Below are positions 25,636 through 34,266 of a stretch of DNA of 64,000 bases, piece by piece. The stretch's first letter is position 1, and every line of letters begins with the position of its first letter. The notes under the pieces were generated by a model, which worked only from the letters and a program-made list of their open reading frames with translations, ran no database searches and was not told the DNA's origin. The translations under genes were made by a program, and so were the position numbers. Source of the stretch: Burkholderia sp. IMCC1007 (GTDB taxonomy: Bacteria > Pseudomonadota > Gammaproteobacteria > Burkholderiales > Burkholderiaceae); assembly GCF_027257875.1 (NCBI RefSeq), contig NZ_JAPVQY010000018.1:1-64000 (forward strand), in the 5' to 3' direction.

Positions 25636-25750
25636 GATGGTCTCGCCAGACCGATTCGGCCGAACGCGCCACGGCCACAGGCCGAGTATGTTGACGCGTT
25701 CGCTTTCCGGGGATGGAAAGCAGGCTACTCCCCAAAGACGAAGGGCAGTC
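25636..25750 (-). ncRNA. yybP-ykoY manganese riboswitch aptamer
   Basis: Read on the minus strand, the three invariant blocks of the family appear in order: TTTGGGGAGTAGCCTG (about 25720-25736), TCAACATACTCGG (about 25682-25695) and GGCGAGACCATCGACG (about 25632-25647). The GGGGAGTAG loop and the ATACTCG loop form the two faces of the Mn2+ site in solved family structures. The flanking GGCT...AGCC and CGACGC segments can form the closing helices. The downstream gene is a cation antiporter, matching the known association of this riboswitch with metal export. Confidence 0.88.
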
Positions 25751-26028
25751 TAGCCGAGCCGAATGCTTTCGGCAAGCATGCAGATGCGACAGCGAACCGG
25801 CGCGGGCCGACGCCGCCGCGATGCGCAGCCACGTTCGCGCGTGGGGCCGACGCAACGCGCTGCACGACGGCCGTCTCCTCACAGGCCGCCGCGGCGCGCC
25901 CCGACTCGGCGGGTACACCCGCGTCCGGCAAGCACCGCGCCAATTACATCTTGCTGTCCATTCATTACCGGAAACTGTCATTGAGCGCCGCTAAGCTTTC
26001 GTCACCCTCACAACCGGGATTTCCCGTC

Positions 26029-27840
26029 ATGCGCTCGACCATCCGCCTGTTTGCCCCGCTATTGCTGCTACCCACGCTCGCCGCACCCGTGTTCGCGGCC
26101 ACCGCCGCGCCCGTCAGCCCGAACTGCGGCGGCAGCACGACGCCGATCGCCGACATCCAGGGGCCGGGCGCGCCGTCGCCGCTCGTCGGCCAGAACGTGT
26201 CGATCGAAGCGATCGTCACCGCCGATTTCGGCGGCACGGACGGCTTCGGCGGCTTCTTCGTCCAGCAGGGCGACGCGCAGCGGCGCAACCAGCCGGGCGT
26301 ATCGGAAGGGCTGTTCGTCTACGCGCCGAAAGCGCGCGCGCAGGCCGGCGATCTCGTGCACGTGACGGGCAAGGTCGAGGAAAAGTACGGGCAGACGCAG
26401 CTCACGCTGGCCGGCCCGATCGCGGTGTGCGCGAACGGCCAGACGGTCACGCCGGCGACGCTCACGCTGCCGGTCGACAACGCGAACGCGTTCGCCGCGT
26501 ATGAAGGGATGCGCGTGCGCCTGCCGCAGACGCTGACCGTCACCGACAACTACGAGCTCGGCCGCTACGGCAGCGTGATGCTCAGCAACGGCCGGCTGCG
26601 CACGCCGACGAGCGTGGTGCCGCCGTCGCAGGCGCAGACGCAGATCGATGCGAACGCGCGGAACCGGCTGATCCTCGACGACGGCTCGAACAAGCAGAAC
26701 CCCGGCACCGTGCCGTATCCGGCGCCGGCGCTGTCTGCCGCGAACACGCTGCGCTCGGGCTACACCGTGCGCGACGTCGAAGGCGTGCTCGAGGTGCGCT
26801 ACGGCGCGTGGCGCGTGCAGCCGCTGCCCGGCGCGGCCGTGCCCGCATTCGACAAGCGCGAGAACCCGCGCACCAGCGCGCCCGCACGCGATCCGAAAGC
26901 GAACCTGCGCGTCGCGTCGTTCAATGTGCTGAACTACTTCAACGGTAACGGCGTGGGCGGCGGCTTCGACGATCCGAACAACCGCGGTGCGAAGAACTAC
27001 GAAGAATTCCAGCGTCAGGAAGCGAAGATCGTCAGCGCGCTGAAGGCGCTGAACGCCGACGTGATCGGCCTGATGGAAATCCAGAACAACGGCTACGGCG
27101 AACTGAGCGCGGTGCGTCAGCTCGCGGCGAAGCTCGGCAGCAACTGGCGCGTCGTCGATCCGGGCGTCGCGCGCCTCGGCGGCGATGCGATCGCCGTCGC
27201 GCTGATCTACGACAGCCGCGCGGTTGAGCCCGTCGGCCGCGCGTCGACGCTCGCGATCGACGACAAGAACCGCCAGCCGCTCGCGCAATCGTTCCGCCGC
27301 ATCGGCGGCAAGCAGGCGCTGACGATCGCGGTCAACCACCTGAAGTCGAAGAACTGCCCGGACGCGACGAACGACGATCTCGACCAGGGCGACGGTCAGG
27401 GCTGCTGGAACCCGACGCGCACGCGCGCGGCGGCGAAGGTGGCCGACTGGCTCGCCGGCACGCCGACGGGTGTCGCGGGGCAGGGCGTGCTGCTGATCGG
27501 CGACTTCAACAGCTACACGCATGAAGACCCGATCCGCCTGCTCGAATCGCGCGGCTATCGCAACCTCGTGTCGCGCTGGATCGGCGCGAACGCGTACAGC
27601 TACGTGTACAACGGCGAAACCGGCTATCTCGATCACGCACTCGCGTCGCTGCCGCTCGCGTCGCACGTGAAGGCCGTGCACGAATGGCACATCAACGCGG
27701 ACGAGCCGCTCGCGCTGCAGTACACGCTCGCGTACAAGTCGGCGGATCAGCAGAAAACGTACTACGCGCCGGATGCCTATCGTTCGTCGGATCACGATCC
27801 GGTGCTGATCGATATCGCGCTGCCGGGCGGCGGGAACTGA
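26029..27840 (+). CDS. Secreted endonuclease/exonuclease/phosphatase-family nuclease (ExeM/NucH-like)
   Basis: Exported protein of 603 aa with a signal peptide (RSTIRLFAPLLLLPTLAAPV, cleavage near AFA/ATA). An OB-like lamin-tail/nuclease-associated domain (about residues 40-280, including FFVQQGDAQRR and YGQTQLTLAGP) precedes an EEP catalytic domain from about residue 295 (LRVASFNVLNYFNGNG, LMEIQNNG, IGDFNSYTHEDP, SSDHDPVLIDI). The catalytic Glu, Asn/Asp and final His of the EEP fold are all present. Such proteins degrade extracellular DNA. The ATG at 26029 is placed at the signal peptide; the frame is open upstream without features. It stands alone, with a shared terminator downstream. Confidence 0.88.
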   Translation: MRSTIRLFAPLLLLPTLAAPVFAATAAPVSPNCGGSTTPIADIQGPGAPSPLVGQNVSIEAIVTADFGGTDGFGGFFVQQGDAQRRNQPGVSEGLFVYAPKARAQAGDLVHVTGKVEEKYGQTQLTLAGPIAVCANGQTVTPATLTLPVDNANAFAAYEGMRVRLPQTLTVTDNYELGRYGSVMLSNGRLRTPTSVVPPSQAQTQIDANARNRLILDDGSNKQNPGTVPYPAPALSAANTLRSGYTVRDVEGVLEVRYGAWRVQPLPGAAVPAFDKRENPRTSAPARDPKANLRVASFNVLNYFNGNGVGGGFDDPNNRGAKNYEEFQRQEAKIVSALKALNADVIGLMEIQNNGYGELSAVRQLAAKLGSNWRVVDPGVARLGGDAIAVALIYDSRAVEPVGRASTLAIDDKNRQPLAQSFRRIGGKQALTIAVNHLKSKNCPDATNDDLDQGDGQGCWNPTRTRAAAKVADWLAGTPTGVAGQGVLLIGDFNSYTHEDPIRLLESRGYRNLVSRWIGANAYSYVYNGETGYLDHALASLPLASHVKAVHEWHINADEPLALQYTLAYKSADQQKTYYAPDAYRSSDHDPVLIDIALPGGGN

Positions 27841-28048
27841 CCGCCGGCCGAACATGATCGAAGCAACGCGGCGCAGCACTTCGACGGGATCGATGCGAAA
27901 CACACTGGGCGCGTGACGATGAGCGATGCGAAGCAGTTCATCGAGCAGCGGCAGGTGCAGGCGCTGCCGGAACAGCAGGCGTGGTGATGTAGCGGTGCGG
28001 CGTCGGGTGTGGGTGCACCGCGCAGGGTCGACGCCGCGCGATAAAAAA
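27841..28048. other. Non-coding gap after the nuclease gene
   Basis: No gene is seen in this stretch, which leads into the bidirectional terminator at 28049. Confidence 0.5.
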
Positions 28049-28081
28049 AACGGGCTGCCGAATGAACGGCAACCCGTTTTT
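28049..28081. terminator. Bidirectional rho-independent terminator
   Basis: AACGGGCTGCCG and CGGCAACCCGTT pair with one mismatch around a 6-base loop. An A8 tract lies on the left and T5 on the right, so the hairpin terminates both the nuclease transcript (plus strand) and the glyA transcript (minus strand). Confidence 0.88.
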
Positions 28082-28173
28082 CATGCGCTCGCACCGAAAC
28101 CGGATGAAGCTGTGAGCGCAGCGGCGCGATACGCGGCGGCGCTTTCGAAACCGGCCACGTGTCGTCGAGCGTT

Positions 28174-28207
28174 ACGCGCTACGCGCTACGCGCTACGCGC
28201 TACGCGA
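28174..28207. repeat. 7-bp tandem repeat directly behind the glyA stop codon
   Basis: Five tandem units of ACGCGCT (the last one ending ACGCGA) abut the glyA stop codon at 28208. On the glyA sense strand each unit contains TAG, and a 7-bp period places stops in all three frames. Confidence 0.9.
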
Positions 28208-29455
28208 TCAGCCGTAGACCGGGAAACGCTTGGTCAGTTCGGCCACTTGCGCGCGCACGCGCTCGATCGTCGCCGCATCTTCCGGTGCTTCCAGCACGTC
28301 GGCGATCAGGTTGCCGACGATCTCGGCTTCCTTCACGCCGAAGCCACGCGTCGTCATCGCCGGCGAGCCCAGACGGATGCCGCTGGTCACGAACGGCTTT
28401 TCCGGATCGTTCGGGATTGCGTTCTTGTTCACCGTGATGTGCGCCGCGCCGAGCGCTGCTTCCGCTGCCTTGCCGGTGATCTTCTTCGCGCGCAGGTCGA
28501 CCAGCATCACGTGGCTTTCCGTATGGCCCGACACGATGCGCAGGCCGCGCTTGACCAGCGTTTCCGCCAGCACGCGTGCGTTCTCGACCACCTTCTGCTG
28601 GTATTCCTTGAACTCGGGCGACAGCGCTTCCTTGAACGCCACGGCCTTCGCCGCGATCACGTGCATCAGCGGGCCGCCCTGGATGCCGGGGAAGATCGCC
28701 GAGTTGATCGGCTTCTCGTACTCGGCCTTCATCAGGATCACGCCGCCGCGCGGGCCGCGCAGGCTCTTGTGCGTCGTGGTCGTCACGAAGTCGGCGTGCG
28801 GCACCGGGTTCGGGTACACACCGGCTGCGATCAGGCCCGCGTAGTGCGCCATGTCGACCATCAGGTAAGCGCCGACCGACTTAGCGATCTTCGCCAGACG
28901 CTCGAAGTCGATCTTCAGTGCAAACGCCGATGCGCCCGCGACGATCAGCTTCGGCTTGTGTTCGTTCGCGAGCTTCTCGGCGGCTTCGTAGTCGATGTCT
29001 TCGTTTTCGTTCAGACCGTAGCTGACGACGTTGAACCACTTGCCCGACATGTTCACCGGCGAGCCGTGCGTCAGGTGGCCGCCGTGCGCGAGGCTCAGCC
29101 CCATGATCGTGTCGCCGGGCTTGAGCATCGCGAAGAACACGCCCTGGTTCGCTTGCGAGCCCGAGTTCGGCTGCACGTTCGCGGCTTCCGCGCCGAACAG
29201 TTGCTTCACGCGGTCGATCGCCAGTTGCTCGACGATGTCGACGTACTCGCAGCCGCCGTAGTAGCGCTTGCCCGGATAACCTTCCGCGTACTTGTTCGTG
29301 AGCTGCGAACCCTGGGCGGCCATCACGGCCGGGCTCGTGTAGTTTTCCGACGCGATCAGCTCGATGTGATCTTCCTGGCGGCGGTTTTCCTGCTCGATCG
29401 CTGCAAAGAGTTCGGGATCCACATTTTCGACGGTGCTGGTGGAGCGGTTAAACAT
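28208..29455 (-). CDS. glyA: Serine hydroxymethyltransferase
   Basis: Cytoplasmic PLP enzyme of 415 aa, the normal SHMT length, converting serine plus tetrahydrofolate to glycine plus methylene-tetrahydrofolate. The PLP lysine is in [14 protein letters not shown], and the N-terminal [19 protein letters not shown] and [15 protein letters not shown] blocks are nearly invariant. The ATG at 29455 (MFNRSTST) is preferred to a start 33 bp upstream, as it matches the usual N-terminus. Burkholderia genomes usually carry more than one glyA; the neighbours here (no nrdR or rib genes) suggest the accessory copy. Confidence 0.95.
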   Translation of the reverse strand: MFNRSTSTVENVDPELFAAIEQENRRQEDHIELIASENYTSPAVMAAQGSQLTNKYAEGYPGKRYYGGCEYVDIVEQLAIDRVKQLFGAEAANVQPNSGSQANQGVFFAMLKPGDTIMGLSLAHGGHLTHGSPVNMSGKWFNVVSYGLNENEDIDYEAAEKLANEHKPKLIVAGASAFALKIDFERLAKIAKSVGAYLMVDMAHYAGLIAAGVYPNPVPHADFVTTTTHKSLRGPRGGVILMKAEYEKPINSAIFPGIQGGPLMHVIAAKAVAFKEALSPEFKEYQQKVVENARVLAETLVKRGLRIVSGHTESHVMLVDLRAKKITGKAAEAALGAAHITVNKNAIPNDPEKPFVTSGIRLGSPAMTTRGFGVKEAEIVGNLIADVLEAPEDAATIERVRAQVAELTKRFPVYG

Positions 29456-30036
29456 GTCGTATTCCAATGGCAGATTGAGAAATGCCATGCCGGACGGCGT
29501 CCGTCATGGCGGGGAACCTTTTCTTGCAAGGGATTCAGCGGGCCGGATGCTCGATCGCGGCGGCCCGGCGGACGACGGCGGCGATCTGTCTCCCGGCGTC
29601 ATATTTGAAAAGAGCGGCCAGGTTTGCGCAAGAACGATTGCGACAAATCGGTAGAACGCCGTCGGCACGACGGCGTATGGAATCGGTGGCGGGGACGCGC
29701 GGCCGCGCGTGCGGTATTTGGGCGACAGATCGGGGCGGTGACGAAGATGGCTGGCTAGCGCCGTTGGCCACGCGCGGGTCATACGGTCAAGGAACCGATT
29801 CCGGCGTGGGAAGGCGTGCCGCTCGACGCCCGTTTCGTCAGACGCAAGGGGTAGCGCGGGGAACGGCTGGATCGCAAGCCGCGTGGTGACGGTGACGACG
29901 CTCGACGGCAAAGCCCGCACCCCTGCGGTGAACGCGTATCTCGCTTCGCACCAGAAGCGAGAGAAACCCTCCGCGTGGTCTCGCGCGCGTTCGTTCGGCT
30001 GCTCGCTTACGCCTGCGGGGTCTCGCGTGTGTCGGC
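29456..30036. other. 581-bp intergenic region upstream of glyA
   Basis: No supported gene. Near glyA, on the minus strand, a TTGCGC and an AAATAT-type box about 18 bp apart (around 29605-29635) make a plausible promoter. A 9-bp inverted repeat TCTCGCTTC / GAAGCGAGA lies at 29939-29962, behind the regulator gene that ends at 30037, and may act as its 3' hairpin. Several short frames on both strands lack ribosome sites and family features. No tandem glycine riboswitch was found. Confidence 0.5.
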
Positions 30037-31029
30037 TTACGCCGCCCCTCCGAACCGAGCACGATAGTCGCGCGGCGATACGCCGACCCGCTTCGCGAAT
30101 GCGCGCTGCAACGCGTCCACGCTGCCGAATCCCGCACGTTGCGCGATCCGTTCGAGCGGCCAGTCCGACCGCTCGAGCAGCGCCTTCGCGCGCTCGATGC
30201 GCGCGGCCAGCACGAACTGCGCGGGCGACCGCCCCGTCTCCTTGACGAAGTTGCGCGCAAACGTCCGCTCGCTCATGTGCATGCGCGCGGCCAGCGCGGC
30301 CACGCCGAGATCGCCGGTCGGATCATCGGCGATCGCGGCGAGCAGCGCGCGCATCCGCGGCGTCGCGTTCGCATGGAGCTCGAGCCCGACGCTGAACTGC
30401 GCCTGTCCGCCGGGGCGGTGCATGAAGAGCACGAGTTCGCGTGCGACCGCCAGCGCGGTCGACGCACCGCAGTCGGCCTCGACGAGCGCGAGGCACAGGT
30501 CGATGCCGGCCGTCACGCCGGCCGACGTATGGAACGGCGGGTCGCTCACGTAGATCGCGTCCGGCTCGACCCGCACGTTCGGGCACAGCGCCTGCAGCGT
30601 CGAACACTGGTTCCAGTGCGTGGTCGCGCGCTTGCCGTCGAGCCATCCGCCCGCCGCCAGCACGAACGCGCCCGTGCAGATGCTCGCGATTCGCCGCGTG
30701 TCGGCGATCCGCGTGCGCAGCCACGGCAGCACGCCGGCATCCGACGCCGCGTGCCGCAGCGCCGCTTCGCTGCCGCCGGCGACGACGATCGTGTCGATGC
30801 GTTCGGGCAATGCCGCGAGCGCGGTCGGGCCGGCGAGGCGCAGCCCCGCATGCGTGACGATGTCGTGGCCGTGCTGCGACGCGAGCGTCAGCCGATACGG
30901 CGCGACATGGCCGGGAAGATGGCGGTTCGCGACCGCGAATACCTCCATCGGGCCCGTGATGTCGAGCGACTGGACGCCTTCGAAGCCGACGATCACGATG
31001 TCGCGTACCGGGCAGGTTGACTGGGGCAT
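30037..31029 (-). CDS. GlxA-type AraC regulator with DJ-1/PfpI domain
   Basis: Transcriptional regulator of 330 aa. Residues about 10-190 form a DJ-1/PfpI (class I amidotransferase-like) domain with the nucleophile-elbow region SICTGAFVLAAGGWLDGKRA. Residues about 225-325 form an AraC double HTH (AARMHMSERTFARNFVKETG and IAQRAGFGSVDALQRAF). The domain order is that of GlxA. The ATG at 31029 overlaps the upstream region of a divergent gene encoding a secreted protein with the same DJ-1 fold, which is the likely target. Confidence 0.9.
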   Translation of the reverse strand: MPQSTCPVRDIVIVGFEGVQSLDITGPMEVFAVANRHLPGHVAPYRLTLASQHGHDIVTHAGLRLAGPTALAALPERIDTIVVAGGSEAALRHAASDAGVLPWLRTRIADTRRIASICTGAFVLAAGGWLDGKRATTHWNQCSTLQALCPNVRVEPDAIYVSDPPFHTSAGVTAGIDLCLALVEADCGASTALAVARELVLFMHRPGGQAQFSVGLELHANATPRMRALLAAIADDPTGDLGVAALAARMHMSERTFARNFVKETGRSPAQFVLAARIERAKALLERSDWPLERIAQRAGFGSVDALQRAFAKRVGVSPRDYRARFGGAA

Positions 31030-31118
31030 GGCAGAAAGTGCGGTGGAATTGTCGTTGTGACCGCGTGCATGATCCTTGTAATTTTCCGGACGTGCAATCG
31101 AGCGACGCGGGATGGGCG

Positions 31119-32234
31119 ATGCGGGAACGGAAGAGAAGCGGGGTGATGCGCGCGACGGCCGCGCTGTTCGTGTGCGTGGCGTTGGCCGCATGGGTGCCGG
31201 CGCGATCCGGGCAAGCCGTCGCGGACGGCGCGCGGCCCGTCACGCAAACGCTGACGATCGGCGCGCCGAAAGACGGCCGCAAGCGGCCGCTCGTCGCGAT
31301 CGTCGCGGACAATGCGGGCACGGAGACGACCGATTTCATCGTCCCGTACGCGGTTCTGAAGACGTCCGGTGCGGCCGACGTCGTAGCCGTGTCGAGCGAA
31401 GCCGGGGGCGTCGATCTGATGCCCGCGCTGCGGATGCTGGTCGATACGACGTTCGACCGGTTCGACGCGAGCGTTCCGTCGGGGGCCGACGTCGTGATCG
31501 TGCCCGCGCTGCACCGCGCCGACCGGCCCGAGGTGCTCGCGTGGCTGCGCGCGCAGGCCGCTGCGGGCGCAACGATGGTCGCGATCTGCGATGGCGCGGA
31601 GGTGCTCGCGAACGCCGGGCTGCTGCGGCAGCGCGCCGCGACGTCGCACTGGCATTCGCGCGACGGGCTGCGTCGGCGTTTCACCGATACCGCGTGGGTC
31701 GACGATCGCCGCTACGTGATGGACCGCAACGTGATGACGACCACCGGCGTGTCGGCGTCGATTCCCGCATCGCTCGCGTTGGTGAGTGCGCTGGCCGGGC
31801 CGGCAGTTGCGCACGAGACTGCGCGGAACATCGGTGCGCAAGCATGGAGCGACGAGCACGACGGCAGCCGGTTCGGGTTGAGCACGCGAGCGGTGGCCAC
31901 CGCGCTGACGAATCGCGTTGCGTTCTGGCGGCATCAGACGTTCGATCTTCCGGTCGAGAATGGCTTCGACGAACTGCCGGTCGCGTTGACCGCCGATGCA
32001 TGGGCGCGCACGTGGCGCAGCGACGTCGTCGCGACGGCGGATGCGCGCGTGATCGAGTCGAAGCACGGGCTGCGCTTGCTGGTGCAGCCGGCCGATGCCG
32101 CGCACGCGCGCGTGACGATCCCGGACGGGCGGCGCGGCGATGCGGTGCTGCCCGGCGTGCTCGCGGATGTCGCTGCGCGCTACGGCGAAGCGACGTCCGA
32201 CTGGGTCGCGCTGCAACTGGAGTATCCGAAGTAG
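31119..32234 (+). CDS. Exported DJ-1/PfpI-domain protein
   Basis: Predicted exported protein of about 371 aa. A signal peptide or anchor (ATAALFVCVALAAWVP, ending AVA) is followed by a DJ-1/PfpI domain: PLVAIVADNAGTETTDFIVP, VVIVPALHR and the elbow VAICDGAEVLANAGLL, closely parallel to the elbow of the divergent GlxA-type regulator. The C-terminal 150 residues carry no recognised domain. The start may be 31119 or 31146; both leave the signal segment intact, and 31146 has an AGAAG site. Function is unknown; a sensing or ligand-presenting role paired with the regulator is possible. Confidence 0.75.
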   Translation: MRERKRSGVMRATAALFVCVALAAWVPARSGQAVADGARPVTQTLTIGAPKDGRKRPLVAIVADNAGTETTDFIVPYAVLKTSGAADVVAVSSEAGGVDLMPALRMLVDTTFDRFDASVPSGADVVIVPALHRADRPEVLAWLRAQAAAGATMVAICDGAEVLANAGLLRQRAATSHWHSRDGLRRRFTDTAWVDDRRYVMDRNVMTTTGVSASIPASLALVSALAGPAVAHETARNIGAQAWSDEHDGSRFGLSTRAVATALTNRVAFWRHQTFDLPVENGFDELPVALTADAWARTWRSDVVATADARVIESKHGLRLLVQPADAAHARVTIPDGRRGDAVLPGVLADVAARYGEATSDWVALQLEYPK

Positions 32235-32538
32235 CCGGCGCAGGCGTTACGCGTCGCCCGATGCGAATAGCGCTTCCCAAGCCGAGAAACGGCCCGAGCG
32301 GAATGATTTCCCAGCCGATGAGCGCGGCCTTCGCTAGCGGAGACTCGTGCGGCGCTTCCCGCGCGCTGTCCGCCGACTGGCATTCGGCAATGATCGCGAC
32401 ACGCGGGCGATGGTCGCTGGTCGACGCGTTCGCTGCGACCGAGAATCGGCATGTGCCGCTGAAGGCGCCGGATGCGTACGACGCGTGACGAACGTGCGTT
32501 GTTGTGGCGGGTAGCGTTTCGTTACCCGCCGATAGCGC
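32235..32538. other. 304-bp gap with a possible coding fragment
   Basis: No intact gene. On the minus strand, in frame with and directly behind the stop of the gene ending at 32539, about 75 codons with G/C-rich third positions read in a protein-like way (for example RPRVAIIAECQSADSAREAP and KAALIGWEIIPLGPFLGLG). They run on into antisense of the DJ-1 gene and have no start, so this may be a relic. Confidence 0.3.
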
Positions 32539-34023
32539 TCAGGCCGTCGCCGTGCGGCGGGCCATCAGCCGGTTCCACAGCATTCCGGCCCGGGCCCCGC
32601 TTCGGCAATACGCGAGCACCGGCTTCGGCAGTGCATCGACCAGCGCGCCGAACGCGTCGACTTCCGCGTCGCCGATGCGATCGCGTTCGACCGGCAGATA
32701 GTGCGCGTCGAGCCCCAGCTCACGGGCCGCGGCCGCGATGTCGTCGAACGCCGGTTGATCGGCGTCTTCGCCGTCGGGGCGGTTGCAGACCACCGCGCGG
32801 AATCCGGCATTGCGGATCGCTTTCAGGTCCGCCGCGCAGATCTGCCGCGACGCCGTGAAGCCTGTCGATGCCGCGATCCGGCATTGCTCGATCGCGCGCT
32901 GGAAACATGCGATCGCGAAATCGACGTCCTGCTCCGTCGTGAAGCGCCCGAAGCTCACGCGCACGGTGCGGCTCGCGGCGTTCGCGTCGAGACCGATCGC
33001 GGTCAGCACGTGCGACGGTGCGCCGCTCATCGAGTTGCAGGCGGACGTCGACGACACGGCCAGCGAATCGCCGAGCATGAACGGAAAGAAGCCCGGCGCG
33101 TTCACCGTCAGGCTCAACGTATGCGGAATGCGTCGCGCCGTTGCGGCGTTGTGCGTGACGTCGCCGAGCGCGAGCAGCGCGTTCGTCAGCCGCGTGCCGA
33201 GTGCCGCGATCCGCACGGCTTCGCGCTCGAGCTTCTCGGCAGCGACCTCGCACGCGACGCCCATGCCGACGATCTGATGCGTCGCCAGCGTGCCCGAGCG
33301 CAGGCCGCGCTCGTGTCCGCCGCCGTGGATCTGCGGCGCGATCTGCGCGGCGATGTCGCGACGCACGAACAGTGCGCCGATGCCTTTGGGACCATAAACC
33401 TTGTGCGCGGACATCGACATCAGGTCGATGCCGAGCGCGCGCACGTCGATCGGCGTCTTGCCGAGCGCCTGCGCGGCGTCGACGTGCAGCAGCGCGCCGG
33501 CGGCGTGCACGATGCGGGAGATCGCGCCGATGTCGGTCAGCGTGCCGAGCTCGTTGTTCACGAGCATCAGCGACACGAGGCCCGTATCGGGGCCGATCGC
33601 GGCGGCGACCGCGTCGACGGTGATCTCGCCGTCGGCGGTGGGCGACAGATAAGTCGCCGTCATCCCGCGCTTCGACAGATTTGCCATCGTGTCGAGGATC
33701 GCCTTGTGTTCGATGCGGCTCGTGATCATGTGGCGCTTGTCGGCCGCGTTCTCCGCATAGCCTTTCAGCGCGAGGTTGTTCGACTCGGTCGCGCCCGACG
33801 TCCACACGATCTCGTCGGCATCCGCGCCGATCAGCGCGGCGACCTGCTCGCGTGCGCGCTCGACTTTTTCCTTCGCCAGCCGGCCGGCGGCGTGCGAGCT
33901 GGACGCAGGATTGCCGAAGATGCCGTCGGCGCCGAGGCAGGCCGTCATCGCTTCGATCACGCGGGGATCCGCAGGGGTGGTGGCTGCATAGTCGAGGTAG
34001 TGCAGCGGGGTCGTATCGCTCAT
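32539..34023 (-). CDS. Cysteine desulfurase fused to a C-terminal rhodanese-like (DUF442) domain
   Basis: Bifunctional-looking protein of 494 aa. Residues 1 to about 380 are a NifS/IscS-type PLP cysteine desulfurase: HYLDYAATTPADP at the start, VDAAQALGKTPIDV, the PLP-lysine block SMSAHKVYGPKGIGALFVRR, and the loop SSTSACNSMSGAPSHVL carrying the persulfide Cys. Residues about 385-494 match the DUF442/TIGR01244 domain, ending in YCRSGARAGMLWNRL, whose CRSGAR loop has the CxxxxR form of rhodanese active sites. Free-standing desulfurases of this class end near residue 380 to 400, so the tail is an added domain. Start ATG at 34023 follows AGAGAAGGAC. Persulfide transfer between the two active sites is a sensible inference. 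Confidence 0.88.
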   Translation of the reverse strand: MSDTTPLHYLDYAATTPADPRVIEAMTACLGADGIFGNPASSSHAAGRLAKEKVERAREQVAALIGADADEIVWTSGATESNNLALKGYAENAADKRHMITSRIEHKAILDTMANLSKRGMTATYLSPTADGEITVDAVAAAIGPDTGLVSLMLVNNELGTLTDIGAISRIVHAAGALLHVDAAQALGKTPIDVRALGIDLMSMSAHKVYGPKGIGALFVRRDIAAQIAPQIHGGGHERGLRSGTLATHQIVGMGVACEVAAEKLEREAVRIAALGTRLTNALLALGDVTHNAATARRIPHTLSLTVNAPGFFPFMLGDSLAVSSTSACNSMSGAPSHVLTAIGLDANAASRTVRVSFGRFTTEQDVDFAIACFQRAIEQCRIAASTGFTASRQICAADLKAIRNAGFRAVVCNRPDGEDADQPAFDDIAAAARELGLDAHYLPVERDRIGDAEVDAFGALVDALPKPVLAYCRSGARAGMLWNRLMARRTATA

Positions 34024-34266
34024 GTCCTTCTCTTGATCTTTCTCTTCTGAATGGGAGGAATGATACGAGGGAAGGCGGGGAAAAAGGATCCAAAGTTGGT
34101 TGGCAAATCAGCTTGATGGGGAATAACGTTTTATCTATGTGGACGTATATGGAAATTATTTTTGTTCGAGCCGGGTAGGCTGGGTGGTGGATCGATTCGT
34201 GCGGGATGCCCGCCTGGCGGCGGGCTGCCTTGATCGGGCAGGCTTGCGCGGCGGTTTGCGTTTGCA
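34024..34266. other. AT-richer gap at the left edge of the type VI island
   Basis: No gene. The stretch around 34080-34165 is markedly less GC-rich than the surroundings, as is 36110-36430, and together they bracket the tla3-like gene and the tle3 relic. Confidence 0.5.

Noticed and set aside
29456..29700. Glycine riboswitch in front of glyA
   Set aside because: No tandem aptamer pattern could be found in the leader.
29504..29920. Minus-strand frame of 138 codons upstream of glyA
   Set aside because: Lies in the glyA leader, has no ribosome site and its sequence is low in conserved-protein character.
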